A stretch of DNA of 64,000 bases from Poecilobothrus nobilitatus (GCA_947095535.1 OX352774.1:169382200-169446199); one strand, 5' to 3'. Shown: positions 1 through 13,700, counted from the stretch's first letter. Program-made: numbers and translations. The notes: generated by a model not told the origin, from the sequence alone.

Positions 1-3000
1 ATATTTCGTAATTTTTGTCAATTACTGTATATAAATATTGCATAAAATAGTTTGTTTTTAAGTATTTTGTTTTTTTTTTTTTCAACTTTATAAAATTTTA
101 TCGAAGTCAACTATTGTTGGAATTTATTTGTTAAGTAATTTAAGGGTAAATAATTTTAATGGGCCTTAAAATATTAAAAAGAAAACACTTTAACTTTATT
201 AGTTGTATATTAAGTTTTCGCTATATAAAAAATATCATAAACACAATTTATTTCGTATTAAATATAGGGTTTAAAATGTTTATTAGAAATCCATTAGAAA
301 TATTTAAAATAAACTTAACCATATTCTAGACTAGTTTATCTAATTTTTTTTAAATTGTTTAAAGTAATTTCAGATTAAACATTTTTTTTTGTTGAATTTT
401 CATTTTGGGATAAATCAAAAATTCGGAAATCTGTAAATTTTTTTTTTTTTATTGTTCGTGTAATTACCAATTGTCGTTCTTATTGAATTTTCTCTTCTCA
501 ATTATGGGTTCTTTTAAGGTATTTTGTGTTTTGACAAATGTAAGAAAAAAAAATAATACGATATTCCCTAAATTTCCTTTTTACCTGAACAAAAGAATTG
601 AAAATTAATTGAACTGAAAGGCAAACCGAAATATATTTGAAATATAAATTGAATTTACCTAACTGAAAACAACAAAAGGGTTTTTTCAAAAAGATTTTAA
701 TAGAAACGACCATTTTAGAAAATTTTATTTTGTGTGTGGTAAAAATATTTCACAGGTTGAGGATAATAAAATCATTTCACATGTTTTGATGTAAACATTA
801 TTTAAAAAGGTCTAAGATATATTCAAAAGATTAATCTCATCAATAGGTGAAAAGGAATTTTCAAATGCGGTATCTTTAGATAACTCATTTACATAAACAT
901 CTAGATACATAAGTATATGAAAATAAGTTTATAAAAACGAAAAATTAATTACTTATCGCTATTTATAAATTACTATAAAGGATGTACATAATATATATAT
1001 ATGCTATTTATTCAAACAAGAAATAAGTGAGTGATTGAGGTTATAATGTTTAACAGCTAATATGAAATTCTCTTTCGTTTTTAAATGTCAGGGATGAATT
1101 CTCAATGTGTAACGGAATTTGACACTTTAGTTTTATTTAAAAGTAAATATGCAAACTTTTTATATACGTACCATTGCTATTTAATAGTGAAATAATTAAA
1201 GAAAAAGTGACGAATTAATAGTACACCTCTGATTTACAGTTTTCTTAACGTAAAATACTTTCTAATTATTAAAATTTTATTAAATGAAAAAGGTAAAGCA
1301 TGAACTTTGTTGACTCTGCATTATAAATATTCAAATATCTAATATTTTTATTTTAAATACTATTTATTAGGTTTAGGTACAACAACTATCCTTTTTTGCG
1401 TTGAAAAAAAAAAAAATTTAAGAAAATAATAATAAAAATTATATATTATATATTATTCATAGATTGATTGATAAATTATTCATAGTTTTTACCTTTGGTT
1501 CTCTTATTTTTGAATTAATTTTCTTCACGTATTTAATTCTTCAAAATTTAACTGGTTTTCAAGAAGCATATATTATTCCTTTTTTTTTTTCCTTTAAATT
1601 CTAATAAATTACTATCAAGGTAATTTTCATTAGCAATAAGTAGACTATAATATATAAAAGTATGATTAAATCTTTAAATTTGAGTTCTTTTTGTTTTGTT
1701 TTTTGATATGTGTTCATTAGCTGAGATATAAAATTTCATAAACAACAAAATTATCCTGTTCTCTTAATTGGATAATTGTGTTTTGCAGTTTATCCTGAAA
1801 TAAAACTGAAAAAAAAATTTCTTTTCAAATTCTCTAAAAGCTAATTTCGAAAAATTAGAAAAAAAGAAAAAACCAAAAACAACACAAAAAATAAAAAAAC
1901 AAATTGTCTGCATTGCTTTAAGCAGAATAATTTCCAGGATTCACAAATTTTATGATCCTCTCTTTTCATTTTATTCCTTAAAGGAATTCGGATAAGAATT
2001 TTGTAGTAAATAGACATAAAATTCTAGAAACAACAAAATTATATCCTCGATGAACCAGCAATCATTTCTATATTGTACACTAAACTAATATACACTATAA
2101 AATAAATACACATGTTTTTACATAAATACATAAATTTAGTTATTATAAGCAAAACTTGAGTAACTAAATTTTAGTCAATATGAAGAAAATATAAATTTTA
2201 AATGTGGCAGAAAGTAAAAACTAAACTTTTTTTGTAAATCACATGGACTCCTCCGTTCTATATGTAATCGTTATGATGCTTAAAGTTCATTCTCTAATGC
2301 TGGGGTTGGCGGCTGGCGTGTAACTTTTTTTAAGTTGAAATTGAACAATGTTCAAAGCTGAACGCCGACTGCTGAACTATTTAACAGTTTGATTAAATTG
2401 AGATTTCTTTTCTGTTTTTTTTTTTTTTTTGTAAACAATAAAAAAAAATTTAAAGTAATTGTGAAAAACAACTCTGCACTATCCATTTTTAAATTTAATT
2501 AATATTGATATGATAATGACACTTGGCAGTTAACTTACAATTGAAGTTACGCCAGTATTGGAGATTGAAATAAAAAAGCCGATGGCGTGTAACTTTAACA
2601 ACAAACAAAAATTTAAGAAAAATTTACATTTTAAAAAACCGAAAGAAAAAAAATTTTTTTTATGTATACCTAGAAACTTTTTACTCTACACAATTCTACA
2701 TGAATTATATGAGGATATATGGAACTTAAAGTTATAATAATAAAAGACAAAAAAATAATTTGTTTTTTGAAAGACATTTTTTTCTGTTTAAAAAGTATAC
2801 TTTTAAAATTTATATATAGATACGTACTTTTTTTATAATAGTAAAAGTGTCAAAGATGTTTTGTCATTGGACCTCTTCAATTAAAATCTAATTTATGAAA
2901 CAACAAATCAAAATATACTTATTTTTATAAATTTTCAAAGAAAGTAAAATGTTATTGTATGTTAATTCAAAAAAAAATTAAAAATGTAGTTATTCACTTT

Positions 3001-4439
3001 TTGTTTGCGCATGCACCTACATATTATATGATAGAAATTATTTTTTTATCCTTTTTTCATACACTTATTTTTCATATTAAATATGGTGAAGGTTTCGCGT
3101 AAATGATGATTGCGTTTGCACTCTCAAAATCCTATAAACACTTTTATAATAATGTAAAAGTTGAGATTATTATACTGCTTTTTGAAAATATTACCACATC
3201 TGAAAATTAAATCGAATATATAAAAATTCTATATGCGATTATATATATACTTATATGTATATGTATTTGGAGAAGGAAATTATAATAGAACAAGTACTAT
3301 TATTATCGTATGTTTGTATTATGTATGTAATAATACGGGTTATTACCCCATATGCTCTTATCATTATTGCGAAATTTATTTTTATTGTTCCATTTGGTCA
3401 TGATATTATTATTTTTTTTTTGTTTGGTTGATTGTTATTATTGTTGTTGTTGGAATTTAGAATTTATTTTCCTTCTGTTTTTTCTATTGTATATCGTATT
3501 ATTTTTTTTGTTGTTATTGTTTTTGTATTGTTGTGTTCTATGACCAGTCGAAATATAGGACTAAAATAGGATAAAATAATAATTTTCTATATTTTTTTTT
3601 TTATTATTATTTTCTTATTTGATTATATGGCTAACCTTTATGTTATGGTGGTAAAAAGTTAAATCTTATAAATATAAAAAAAAAAATCATATGTACATGT
3701 ATGTAGGTATTTAATTTTTTTTGTTTCGGTTCTTTTGCCTCTATAAGATATATAATTTTATTTTCATTTAATGGACACTTAGATCGTATGATTATCGCTA
3801 AAAATTGTATAAAGATAAACCTTGATGTTTCTGGACAATTTCATTATTTTTATATATTTTGTTAGTTAGAAAAATTATGTGTACAATTTAGATATGTAAG
3901 TATACATATCTATATATTGTTATGTATGTATTCAGTATATGGGAAAAATAAAATAAATTTAACAATTTAATTGAGATTGATCTCCTAATAATGATAACGA
4001 TTGTAATAATAATATTACATTTTTCTTAGTAAATACAATCCTATAGAATCCTATTAAGGAATATAATATGAAATGTTTAAATAAGAATTTAGTATAGTGA
4101 GACAAAATAATAAAACAAAAAATAAAACAATGAAAGAAAAAAAAAATTAGAGATTTAAAAAAATATTTATAACTTTTTTAATGACATAATATAAAATTAA
4201 AAATAAGAATTTTCTCTTTTTTTATATAAAAACTCAATATAAAAAATTCAACAACCAAATCGATCAAGTTCTGATCTTTTTTCTGTCATAATATAAATAT
4301 TCCTCTTAAGACTGACCTATGTGTCACCAATTTACAACATTCAGAATTTCAATTTTGTTAAAAATGAAATTTTTCAAATTTTTTTTAATCAGTTTAAAAA
4401 AAAAACTCTATAGAGAAAGAAAACTTAAACAAGGCAAAA
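1..4439. other. AT-rich non-coding DNA
   Basis: No coding exon is recognised here. The stretch consists of A- and T-homopolymer runs, short TATATG/TACATA repeats and low-complexity TTATTATTG tracts (3360-3540). The only ORFs are short, phenylalanine/leucine-rich translations of T-runs with no domain-like pattern. It reads as intergenic or intronic DNA. Confidence 0.7.
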
Positions 4440-4455
4440 TGTAAACTGAGGTTTT

Positions 4456-5587
4456 TAGATGTCCATATTTTCCAAAAGACAATACAAACTTTCCAGAATT
4501 GTGACTTGTACCAAAATTTGAATTTTTTTTAGAATTTTATATAAAAAGAAAAGCGATCACTATATAATTAAGAAAAGCCTACACCTGTAAAAATATAAAG
4601 TTGAAACCTTAATTTTTGCCTTTTATTTTAAAAAAAATTGTATAGGTGCTTAAGTTATAGGTGTCTAAAAATAGCAAAATATCAATTTTTAAGGCCTAAT
4701 AGTTCTTAAACTCGGGGTGGTCCAAAAAATAATTTCTGAGATAACATAAAATAATTTTAAAAGATTTTTAGACTCTAACTAAGAGTCGGCACGCACGTTA
4801 ATAAGAAGAAAAATCTTGGAAAATCTTATCTTCACATAACAGTAAATTTAAATACTAAATTACAAAACATTGCATAATTTTGATACCGTTTTATAAAGGT
4901 AAGAAAAGTTCCGGTCTTCTAGCGTTTCAGATTGTAAAACTACAACGCAGAATCTGAGATACATACATTTGAAGATGAAAATAGGACTTTTTATAGATAT
5001 TTTGAACGGCTGTAACTCCGTAGCCCTATACAACTAAGAAAAACCATTAACACTACGCAAACGGATGCTACTAGGGCTTTAAGTTTACGCCTTTTAAGGC
5101 TTTATATCTCACAGAAGAAAATTTTATACAGACACCTGTACTAAAAATAGCAAATGTTCAATTCCCTTAAACAGTGGCAAAAAAACTTTTATGAGGAGAC
5201 TTATACTAATTCTAAAAGTTCTTTCTTTTCTCTAAATTTCAAGTTCCTATCTAAAAGGGCGCGAATGAAATACTAAATTTAAAAAAACATGTTCAATTTC
5301 GGTTTTGATTTATAAAAGTAGAAAAAAGTCCCGTCGAATGATGTTTTTAAATTAAAAAAATGTTAAGCAGAACTTGAGATATATACATTTAAAATAGGGC
5401 TTTTTCAAAGTTTGAGAGGCTATAGCTCTGTAGTGGATGGGGTTACAACAAAAAGTTGTTCTACAAAATTAATTTTTTTATAAGACCTACCAACTTTCAT
5501 TGCTCTCAGTTTTGTAAACAGATACGGACGGATGGACAGAGTGAAACTAATAGGCATACTTATTCAAAAAATTTTTGAAAATGTGCT
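4456..5587 (-). repeat. Dispersed repeat copy, AGCACATTTTC-ended family
   Basis: This is a degenerate reverse-oriented copy of the repeat also present at 30055-30838 (minus) and 43741-44534 (plus). The right edge carries the family terminus (GAAAATGTGCT near 5577-5587), preceded by the diagnostic GAGTGAAACTAATA box and a GGACGGATGGACAG tract. The interior shares the wording around AGCTCTGTAGTGGATGGGG and TTATACTAATTCTAAAAG with the other copies. The left terminus is eroded (CATATTTTCCAAAAG near 4466), so that edge is approximate. No ORF of note. It is longer than the other copies, so it probably contains extra sequence. Confidence 0.6.
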
Positions 5588-5602
5588 AAAAACCATTCAT
5601 AT

Positions 5603-6879
5603 AAACCAATTCAAATATAAAACATATTTACATATTAATGATTTTTATTTTAATTAAAAGTTTTCAGAAAATGACTCATTTAATCATCATTTATAGTCTT
5701 TGGATCATCATCTACACTTTCAATTAACAAAACATTAATTTACCTTCAAATCAAATAATACTTTAGCTTCCATTAAGATTTTATTCGTGTATTAAAGAAC
5801 ACAAAATTAATAATTTATGTCTGTATAAATTAATGATTGGCTGACTGATTTTGTATCTTGTATCAATATAAGAGATTTGTGTCACCATATTATTTATTTA
5901 ACTTCTGAATAAAAAATAAAAATAAAATATTTCCCCTTATATATATAAAAATTAAATTAAAATTTTTTGTTTTCTCTTTCTTCATTTTTAATTTTTTGTG
6001 TTTTTTTTTTTGTTTAATTCGATATGATTTAATGGTAAACTAACAAATCCCTACAAAGAAATAACATGATTTTAAGATTTAGTTTTAGTTTTAAGACGCT
6101 TAAATGCGCTTTTCAATTGATGATATAAAAAAATTAAAACAAAAATAAGAAGAATATCACTATAGAGCAATGCGCATCAGTATCTACGATAAAAAGTGAG
6201 CGGTTTGATTTAATTCAAAATGTTTTTTTTTCATGAAATAAAGAATAGAAGAATGTGGGAGTTCGATATTTATTGCATTTATCTTTCAGAAATAATCTCA
6301 CCTAATGAGAGGGTAATTTGTCTTATCTACACACGTCTATGTATGCATTGAAATATATTGAAATTATTATTAGAAAAGTAGTATTGGGTGAGTAATGATT
6401 ATGTATACCCTATAACTAATACGTATTTTAGACAGATTTGGTTTAGGAAAAGAGAAAGAAAAGCAAAAACAAAAAGACGAGAATTTTATTAGAGTAGATC
6501 GAATATTAATTATCTGCTTTCAGGGAAGATTAAATTTTTACAGCTTTTAATGATGCCCAAAAGAGTTTCAGGAAAACAAAATATGTATGAATCAGTGAAC
6601 TCGAAAAAAAAATGTTTATTAATGTTGCATGCATATGCAAAGAAAATTATAAACTAAAAATATAAAATTTCAAAATGATTGAAAATAACTGAATTATTTC
6701 TTTAAAAATTTTTTTTTTTTTAATTATCATTAATTTAAAAAATTTTGAAAATGATTAGTAAATAGAATTAGAGATTTAATTAAATAAGTTTTAAAGTTAT
6801 AAAATTTAAAATTTATAAAGTTTATTTAAAACTAATCTAAACATATTCCTTTTTGTAGCCGTATGAACATAATTCAAAT
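5603..6879. other. AT-rich non-coding DNA
   Basis: I see no gene or recognisable repeat family here. The DNA is AT-rich with scattered poly-T and poly-A tracts. Confidence 0.6.
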
Positions 6880-7500
6880 GTATAATAAATTTGCCATTAC
6901 GTTTGTGACGCTTTAAAGAAATCGAGCTAGATATGGAAAAGTTCATGATAACAAAAAACCCCCCGTCCCCACGATAACACAAAAAATAATGGAGCTAGAA
7001 TTCTGAAATTTTTATCCCTTCATTTTTATAAAATACCAGTTTCGCTATTGAAATTAAACAAGTTCGACCGACGGATTCGAGTAGTTGCCATACAAGGATT
7101 CAAAAAAATATTTTATGAGCATAGCTCAGTGTCTAATTATACTACATATTTGAAATTTTATCAAAACAAGTTAAGTTTTAAGCCAGCAAGTTCTACAAAA
7201 TTTTGTTAATCTAGACCTTAAGGAAACAGGTTCGGGTAGGTCTGCAACATTTGGTTAGTCTAACAGATAGTTTACATTTTTATGACAATACTTTCTGTGA
7301 CATCTAAAAATTTGTTTTATGGCAAGATTTTTTTAAGGCATAAAATTTAATTGGTTTTGCGGATCAGAATCAAGTAGTTGCCTTTTTTTTTTTTTAAAAA
7401 GAGTTTATGACATCTCCTCATTTATTTTTCAAATTTTACTACGCTTCAGTTTTTGGAATTAGTAGTTTTCACTAAACTATTGATTACTCGGTTGTAGCCA
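6880..7500 (+). repeat. Dispersed repeat fragment of the GTCC / 'GATAACTC' type
   Basis: An ATCGAGCTAGATATGG box is followed by CCCCGTCCCCACGATAACAC, AATAATGGAGCTAGAATTC and GATTCGAGTAGTTGCCATAC. The same order of boxes is seen in the copies at 9545-9830, 20341-20560 and 58594-58900. Both ends are eroded and the edges are approximate. It is non-coding. The wording matches the interspersed elements with TATACCC ends elsewhere in the window, but no intact terminus is visible. Confidence 0.5.
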
Positions 7501-7671
7501 TCGTATTTTATTTATTTATTTATATTTATTTACATATTTATTTTTAATGAGCTTATCAACTTCTTTAGATTTTTACAGTTAATTACATTTTAATAATTAG
7601 TATTTAACTATAAGTCTATTAAAAATTTATCAGCTCATTTTTGTATGTATTGTTTGGTTTCCCTACAAAAT

Positions 7672-8066
7672 CCGAAATCCACCAAACACCACAAATTCTA
7701 AATCCCGCAAAATCGAAATACCACAAAATCCAAATAACTACGGCTGTTTTTAATAGTTTTTTATGTTTTTTTACATTATTCAACATTTCATATTGAATTA
7801 GTTAAATAAATAAAATTTAATAATATCTATTTTATATATATAAATTATATATTTCCCCCTTACGACATTACAGCCACGCCTGTAAAGAAAAGGCTGTGTG
7901 TAATGTTGCGGAGAAATGCACTAAACAAAAAAAAAAAAACAGCAAGGTGCTTTAAATGGTGGGGGCTATAACCATTCTCACATTTTCACATTTTGAACGT
8001 AGTCTCACATTTTGAATCCAAGTTAAGATTTTGTCATGTTTGGATTATGTGGTGTTTGGATTACTA
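7672..8066. repeat. Short inverted-repeat element with a SINE fragment inside
   Basis: The left arm around 7675-7710 (ATCCACCAAACACCACAAAT) and the right arm around 8035-8066 (ATTATGTGGTGTTTGGATTA) are imperfect reverse complements. The left arm continues as a degenerate array of the word CCACAAAATCCAAAT (7660-7730). The right arm follows a smaller array of CTCACATTTTGAA (7975-8020). A 5'-truncated SINE lies between them. The target-site duplication is not clear, so calling it a MITE is inference. Confidence 0.45.
7853..7940 (+). repeat. tRNA-derived SINE, 5'-truncated copy
   Basis: The sequence begins at TTCCCCCTTACGACATTAC and runs through AGCCACGCCTGTAAAG to GGAGAAATGCA, then a poly-A tail (about 7925-7940). 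It aligns by eye with the 3' halves of the SINE copies at 34246-34432 and 51585-51781 (minus) and 38364-38507 (plus). The tRNA-like promoter half is missing, as expected for incomplete target-primed reverse transcription. Confidence 0.65.
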
Positions 8067-9544
8067 GTGTGTAATAGATTCTTTTACATTGGGTTCATCT
8101 AACTATTCCTGATTTCATTGAGAAAAACAACTTACCGAAACAACGGTTTAATATCTCTAAATAATATTTTAAAGTTTGATTCTATTTCTAATTCAACTGC
8201 TAGTTTTGCTAATTCATTCAGCAACTTCATTTAACTAAATTATACAATGGTTAGGGATTCGTAAAAATATAAATTGTTTTATTACGATTTTTGTAAATTA
8301 AATTTTTGATTTGAATTGTTAAAGAGTTTGTTACAATCAATTTATTTAGGATATTTATTTAGGAAGAGCACTTATAGTAAATCAGTACAAGTTAAAGTTG
8401 TTGCAAACTTAGTTGTTATATAAATTAATATTATAAATCACATAGCATAATGAAATATTACTAAACCATTGGTAACTATGTCTCTCCTATTTATACTATA
8501 TGTATATATTTTTTACAATATTTGGTTAAGGTGGATTTGTTTTCGATTAAAAAAACACTTACTGGATTTGAATCTGCACTGTTTAGGTTAAAAAGCTAAG
8601 TGGAAAAAAACTCGTCTCATCCACCAGCATGCTTATTATGTTCATACGAAAATCCTAGAGTTAACACAGTCAACTTTTCACTTCTTCTCATTATTATTAA
8701 AATTAAAATACATATAACATATGTTTTATGTAGTTATTGTACATACTTACATTATTGCATCGTATTCCTTTCAGTTTTAAATAATAAACAAATATAATTA
8801 CATGTATATTCAATATACAAAGTAATAAATACTTTTATTGTATATACATATATTTACCTATTCAATTTACTTCAGCTTATATCATGCTGCTGCTACTGTA
8901 AAATTCAGATGGCTTTTTATACAATAAAAGTCAATATAATTAAATTACATAATGAAAATTGACTAGACGCGAGATCTTATTGCCTTACTACAATGTGTCA
9001 TATTCTTAAAAAAAAAAAAATAAAAGAAAATATTTTTATTAATTCTGATTTGATATTCACTGTAATAACAATTTTACACTAAAATGATTTTCAACAATGA
9101 AAATCAAACATTTATGGTTTTCACTTTTGAATTTTCTAATCAATAATATACATTCAATACATAGGTAGTGGCTATATATAGCATGTAGGTAGTTAGGTAG
9201 ATACTTGATATTTTTTAATAAAATTTACATTTCGAAAAATATGCTGTGAGTTTTTCTAAAGAAACCCAAAGAAATCAAAATATTATTAGATAGATAGGAA
9301 TTCTTAGAAGGATTGTTAGGGTTAGAGTATTATTAGAGTGTACCTATTTTAACAATTATAAAAATAAAATATTAATAAAATTATTTTGTGGACAAAAAGT
9401 ATAAACAAAAAACAAATTTTTACTCAATAAATCTAATAAAGATGTTCCACAAACTTACGGTTGAAAAAATTCAAGGGTACCTATAGGTATTAGTAAAATA
9501 GGTACATTTATATATTAAAAATTCTGTGAAAATATTTGAATTTT
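8067..9544. other. AT-rich non-coding DNA
   Basis: No supported gene. The small ORF at 8600-8797 has no domain-like pattern and AT-driven composition, so I do not call it. Confidence 0.6.
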
Positions 9545-9784
9545 TATACCCTACACATTAAGTATAGGGTATATTAACTTTGGTATGGTGTTTGTAACCA
9601 CCAAAAGGAAGCGAGTTAGGTATAGACATGTATATATATTCTGAATCAGGATCACCGCCGGAGTCGATTTAGCTATGTCCGTCCGGCCGTCCGTCCGTAC
9701 GCACGATAACTCAAAAAATAATGATGCTATCTTGATTTAATTTATACTGTAGGTTAACAATGACTAAGGTAAGGCGGGGATTGT

Positions 9785-10620
9785 AAATGGGCGAAATCGG
9801 ACCATGCGTTCGAGTACCTCCCATACAACTTCCAAAACCTAATACGCATATTTTCGAAATTAATAAAGATAGAAACTTAAAATTTTGTACGAGGGTGTGT
9901 TTTTCTGAATCCCTGATATCCCCAAAATTTGACATGAAGTGGAGTGGTTGTTCGGGTATCTTCTATACAACTCCCAAAACCGAACATGTATATCTTCGAA
10001 ATTAATAAAGACAGAAACTTCAAATTTGGTACTAGGGTGTTGTTTCCTGAATCCCTGATTTGTCCAAAATTTGAGATGAATTGGTGGAGCTGTTCGGGTA
10101 CCTCCAATACAACTCCCAAAACCGAACATGCATATCTTCGAAATTAATAAAGATAGGAACTTCAAATTTGATAGGAGGGTGCTGTTTCCTAAATCCCTGA
10201 TTTGTCTAAAATTTGAGAGGAATTGGAGTGGTCGTTCGGGTACTTCCCATACAACTCCCAAAACCGAACAAGCATATCTTCGAAATTAATAAAGACAGAA
10301 ACTTCAAATTTGGTACTAGGGTGTTGTTTCCTGAATCCCTGATTTGTCCAAAATTTGAGATGAATTAGAATGGTTGTTCGGGTATCTGCCACACAACTCC
10401 TAAGACCAAACAAGCATATCTTCGAAATTAATAAATATATAAACTTGAAATTTGATATAATATATGTTCTACCCTGTTGATGTCTCTAAAATTTAAGATG
10501 AATTGGGGTGGTGGTCCGCGTGCCTTCACACACATCCCAAAACCTAACAATCATATTTTCGAATTTAATAAAGATAGAAACCTGAAATTTTGTACAAAGG
10601 TTGTAACAGCATTTATTTTG
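9785..10620 (+). repeat. 142-bp tandem repeat array, about six units
   Basis: The anchor word TTCGAAATTAATAAAG recurs with starts at 9853, 9995, 10137, 10279 and 10421: four successive exact 142-bp steps. A sixth, diverged copy starts at 10558 (137 bp on). Each unit contains a GTTCGGGTA box, CATACAACTCCCAAAACCG and an AACTTCAAATTTGGTA box. The outer units are the most diverged and the central ones the most alike, as expected from unequal exchange. Overlapping ORFs on both strands arise from the repeat. Because 142 is not a multiple of three the reading frame changes every unit, so protein coding is unlikely. Confidence 0.85.
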
Positions 10621-10700
10621 TTTAGCTTGTATTAAATACCTAACTAAAATAACTTATGGATTTTTAATTTAATTTGAATGTTTTAGGTGTAGGGTATAAA

Positions 10701-10721
10701 TAAGTCGGTTGCATCGACTTA
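10701..10721 (+). other. 3' terminal hairpin of the 9.5-10.7 kb element
   Basis: TAAGTCG (10701-10707) and CGACTTA (10715-10721) are perfect complements around a 7-nt loop GTTGCAT. The hairpin sits just outside the right GTGTAGGGTATA repeat. Its position matches 3'-end hairpins of Helitron/Helentron-type elements. Confidence 0.65.
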
Positions 10722-10745
10722 CTGTTATTTTTACTTGTTTCACTT

Positions 10746-13700
10746 AAAAAAGATAAATTAAACACGAAATATATAAAATATTAATTAATATATTATAACT
10801 TTTTAAGTAAAATGTTTATAAGATTGTAATACTTTTAAGAAATATTGCTTTATTAGTCTAAATATGTAAAGTTCAAAAAAGTAAAAAGTCTGTATCATTT
10901 TAAGAAAAATAAACAACGTACCTATAATTATTAAACAAATAATGATTTAAATATGTTTGCTCGGTATTTTTCACTTTTTCAAATCCAACAAAAAAAAATA
11001 TCTTTAATTTTCCCTTATCAAACAAAATCTCGAATTCTGTCATCAAGAATCACAATTATTCCATTATTTCATAGATAATTTAAAAAAAAAAATTACATTA
11101 AACTTAAAATAATTATCATACATACACACAAACATATTGAATATAAGATTTTGTACACAAAATTTATAAAGTTAATTAAATAAATTATTTCTTAAATTTA
11201 AAATTCCAAATATTAAAAAAAAACAAAAAGGCAAAAAGAAAAAACTGAACTTCTTGTAAAATATAATGTATTTTTTTTAAATTTTTTCTAACAATTTTAA
11301 CATTTTTAAAAATAATAACTGGCAATTTAAAATGCAATGAAGTACAATTGTAACTGACCCAAATATTTTGATTTTTTTATTCATTTTTTTTTATTATTAT
11401 TTTTATTTTTCTAAAAGGTGAGCAACCATTTCTTTTTTCTTCACAAATCATTCATTTACAACAACTAAAGAATCAACTAAAACAAACAATAATAACATAC
11501 AAAAAAATTTAGAACCTTTTCCAACCTCTTAAGAAACTTTCTCATATTATATTGTGAAATTATTAAATCCTTGAATTTCTTGACCTTTTTGATTCAGTTT
11601 ATTTAATATTTATACATATGTATATGTGATTGTTATACAGTAATTTTTATTATATGGATATATGGAATTTAGAAAAATTCCTTCATGTCTTATACAACAT
11701 ACATTTTCAACATATTAGTACATGAGACGAAGCAATAGTATAGGTACGTATGTTCTATTGTTTCCGGATGTTTTGAAATCCTTCTTTTCTGAAGTAGCAT
11801 ATAATATTTAAAAAGTTTTGAAAATTATAGAATAAGCTAATTGTATACGCAGTCATTTTATAACAATTATTGTTTTTTTTTTTTTTTTGATATTTTTATG
11901 GATTTGTTAACCGCCCCATTTGTATTATTTATGTATATGTGCGGATGTATGGATATTTAATATTGTTAGTAGTGCGAAGTCACATAATAGAACAAAAACA
12001 AAAAAAAAAAACTAGAAATCATTTATTATTTGACCCAAAAAAAAAAAGAATAAACTAAAGTTAGAGACGTGCTACAGAATGAAGTATTTTAGTTAATCAT
12101 AGTAAAAATGGGGATAAATTAGTGTGAAAGTTTGCCTCGTTTTACTATAAATTTTTTTACTCACCCTTGTGAAAGCTTGCTTTAACATAAATAAACTGAA
12201 ACATTTTTTTAAATAAACTGAAGCATAAAAAATGAATTAGATATTAAATTAAATATATATATATATATACATATATATATGTGAATTTATATATTATTTA
12301 TTATATACATATATGTATGTAACTATAGAACTTTAAGTAAACGGAATTGAAAAAAATAAAAATAAAATAATAATAAAAAGTTTTAAGACAAACATTTGAA
12401 AAGGATTGCGTGATCAAACTATTCAACTTATTTGTTTTTTTTTTTTTGTTTTTCTAAAATGAAAATTTGAAATTAAAATAATAATAAAAAACAAATTTTT
12501 ACTGAGAATTTTATAGTTTTTAATTTTCAAGTGCCATGAACTTCAATGCATTGAATTGGTTTTTTGGTTTATTATTTATTGAATTAATAAAACTACATAA
12601 AATTAAAGTCAAGTTTTATCCACCCTTCCATAAATAAAAATTGAATTTTTAATATTCTCCCCTTTTTTTATTCATATTTTATGTTTTTGTTTTTGATTTT
12701 TCATTCATTAGAAATTGGAAAAAATTCTAAGAAATATAAATTATAAACTATATATAATAGGTAACTACATAATTTTGGTGTTATGAACTCAATTAATGAA
12801 ATAGAATGTTTTATTTTTTTATATTTTTTTTTTATTTCTATTTATTTCTATTTTACAATTTGAAGTTGGGAGAAAAGCAAGAAATATTATATATGTGTAT
12901 CATAATAGTACATTATATAAAATAAACAACTTTCTTAAGGACTGTCATTTTTTTTTAAACATATTGAAAAGAGTTATGATTAATACCTATAGAAAATATT
13001 TAAAATAAAATTTTATTATATTTGGATTGATTAAAAATAAAATGTTATAAGTTTAGATAATTTACATGATATATACATACATATTTAACAAAATAATTTT
13101 TTTTTTACTTAAATAAAAAAAAAATGAACGTCTTTTTGACGCTCACAATTCCTTCCAAGGATCATTTATTTTGAAGTTACAAACATTTAAACACAACAAA
13201 TAAAGTTATATTTTATCATTCTTAAACATTTTTCTTTAATTATTTTCAATAATTCATTTTGTAAATTTGCTTTTAAATACACACTTACATATATGTAATG
13301 GAAAAAATCGTTTTGAACTTGACTAATTGAAAGCAATAGCAGTTACAATATTTTGTTCTTGCCGAAAAAAAAATATGTAACACAACTCTTGGATAAGCAT
13401 GAATGACACTATTAAAAACTAATATTATATGAATATTTACAATAAAGAAAAATTTTTTTATAGCCTGAATTTCTTAAACATCTGATTTTTACTTTGAAAA
13501 AAAAAATGTATTGCTTTGCTATTAAAAGAAAATTTTATGAAAAAAACTTTATCTATTTTATCTGTAAATATTTTTTTACAATATTTTTATACTTGAAATT
13601 TTTTTTTTTCACATGTCCTGTTTTAAAGCTAAGAGTGAAATCTTGCAAATAAAAAAAGGAAACAATAAAATATAAATGTAAACTAGCTATAAAAAGTTTA

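Larger units (their letters stand above)
9545..10745 (+). mobile_element. Non-autonomous interspersed element, Helentron-like architecture
   Basis: The element opens with TATACCCTACAC (9545-9556) and near its other end has the exact reverse complement GTGTAGGGTATA (10687-10698). The 5' end itself folds: TATACCCTA (9545-9553) pairs with TAGGGTATA (9565-9573). A GTCCGTCCGGCCGTCCGTCC tract lies near 9680-9698. The middle is a 142-bp tandem array. After the right inverted repeat comes a perfect 7-bp-stem hairpin, TAAGTCG/CGACTTA (10701-10721), and then a T-rich tail. Subterminal inverted repeats, a core tandem array and a 3'-proximal hairpin are the known layout of Helentron-associated elements such as DINE-1. 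The family assignment is inference. There is no Rep or helicase coding sequence here. Confidence 0.55.

Noticed and set aside
3352..3543. ORF rich in Leu/Phe that looks like a membrane protein
   Set aside because: It is a translation of TTATT/TTGTTG low-complexity DNA. The hydrophobicity follows from T-rich codons.
9711..10413. Overlapping ORFs on both strands with repeated FWTNQGFRKQ-like or NKDRN-like segments
   Set aside because: They are translations of the 142-bp tandem array. The period is not a multiple of three and both strands are equally open, so they are repeat artefacts rather than a repeat protein.
9785..10620. CRISPR-like regular repeats
   Set aside because: The units are contiguous 142-bp tandem copies without unique spacers, in eukaryotic-type DNA.
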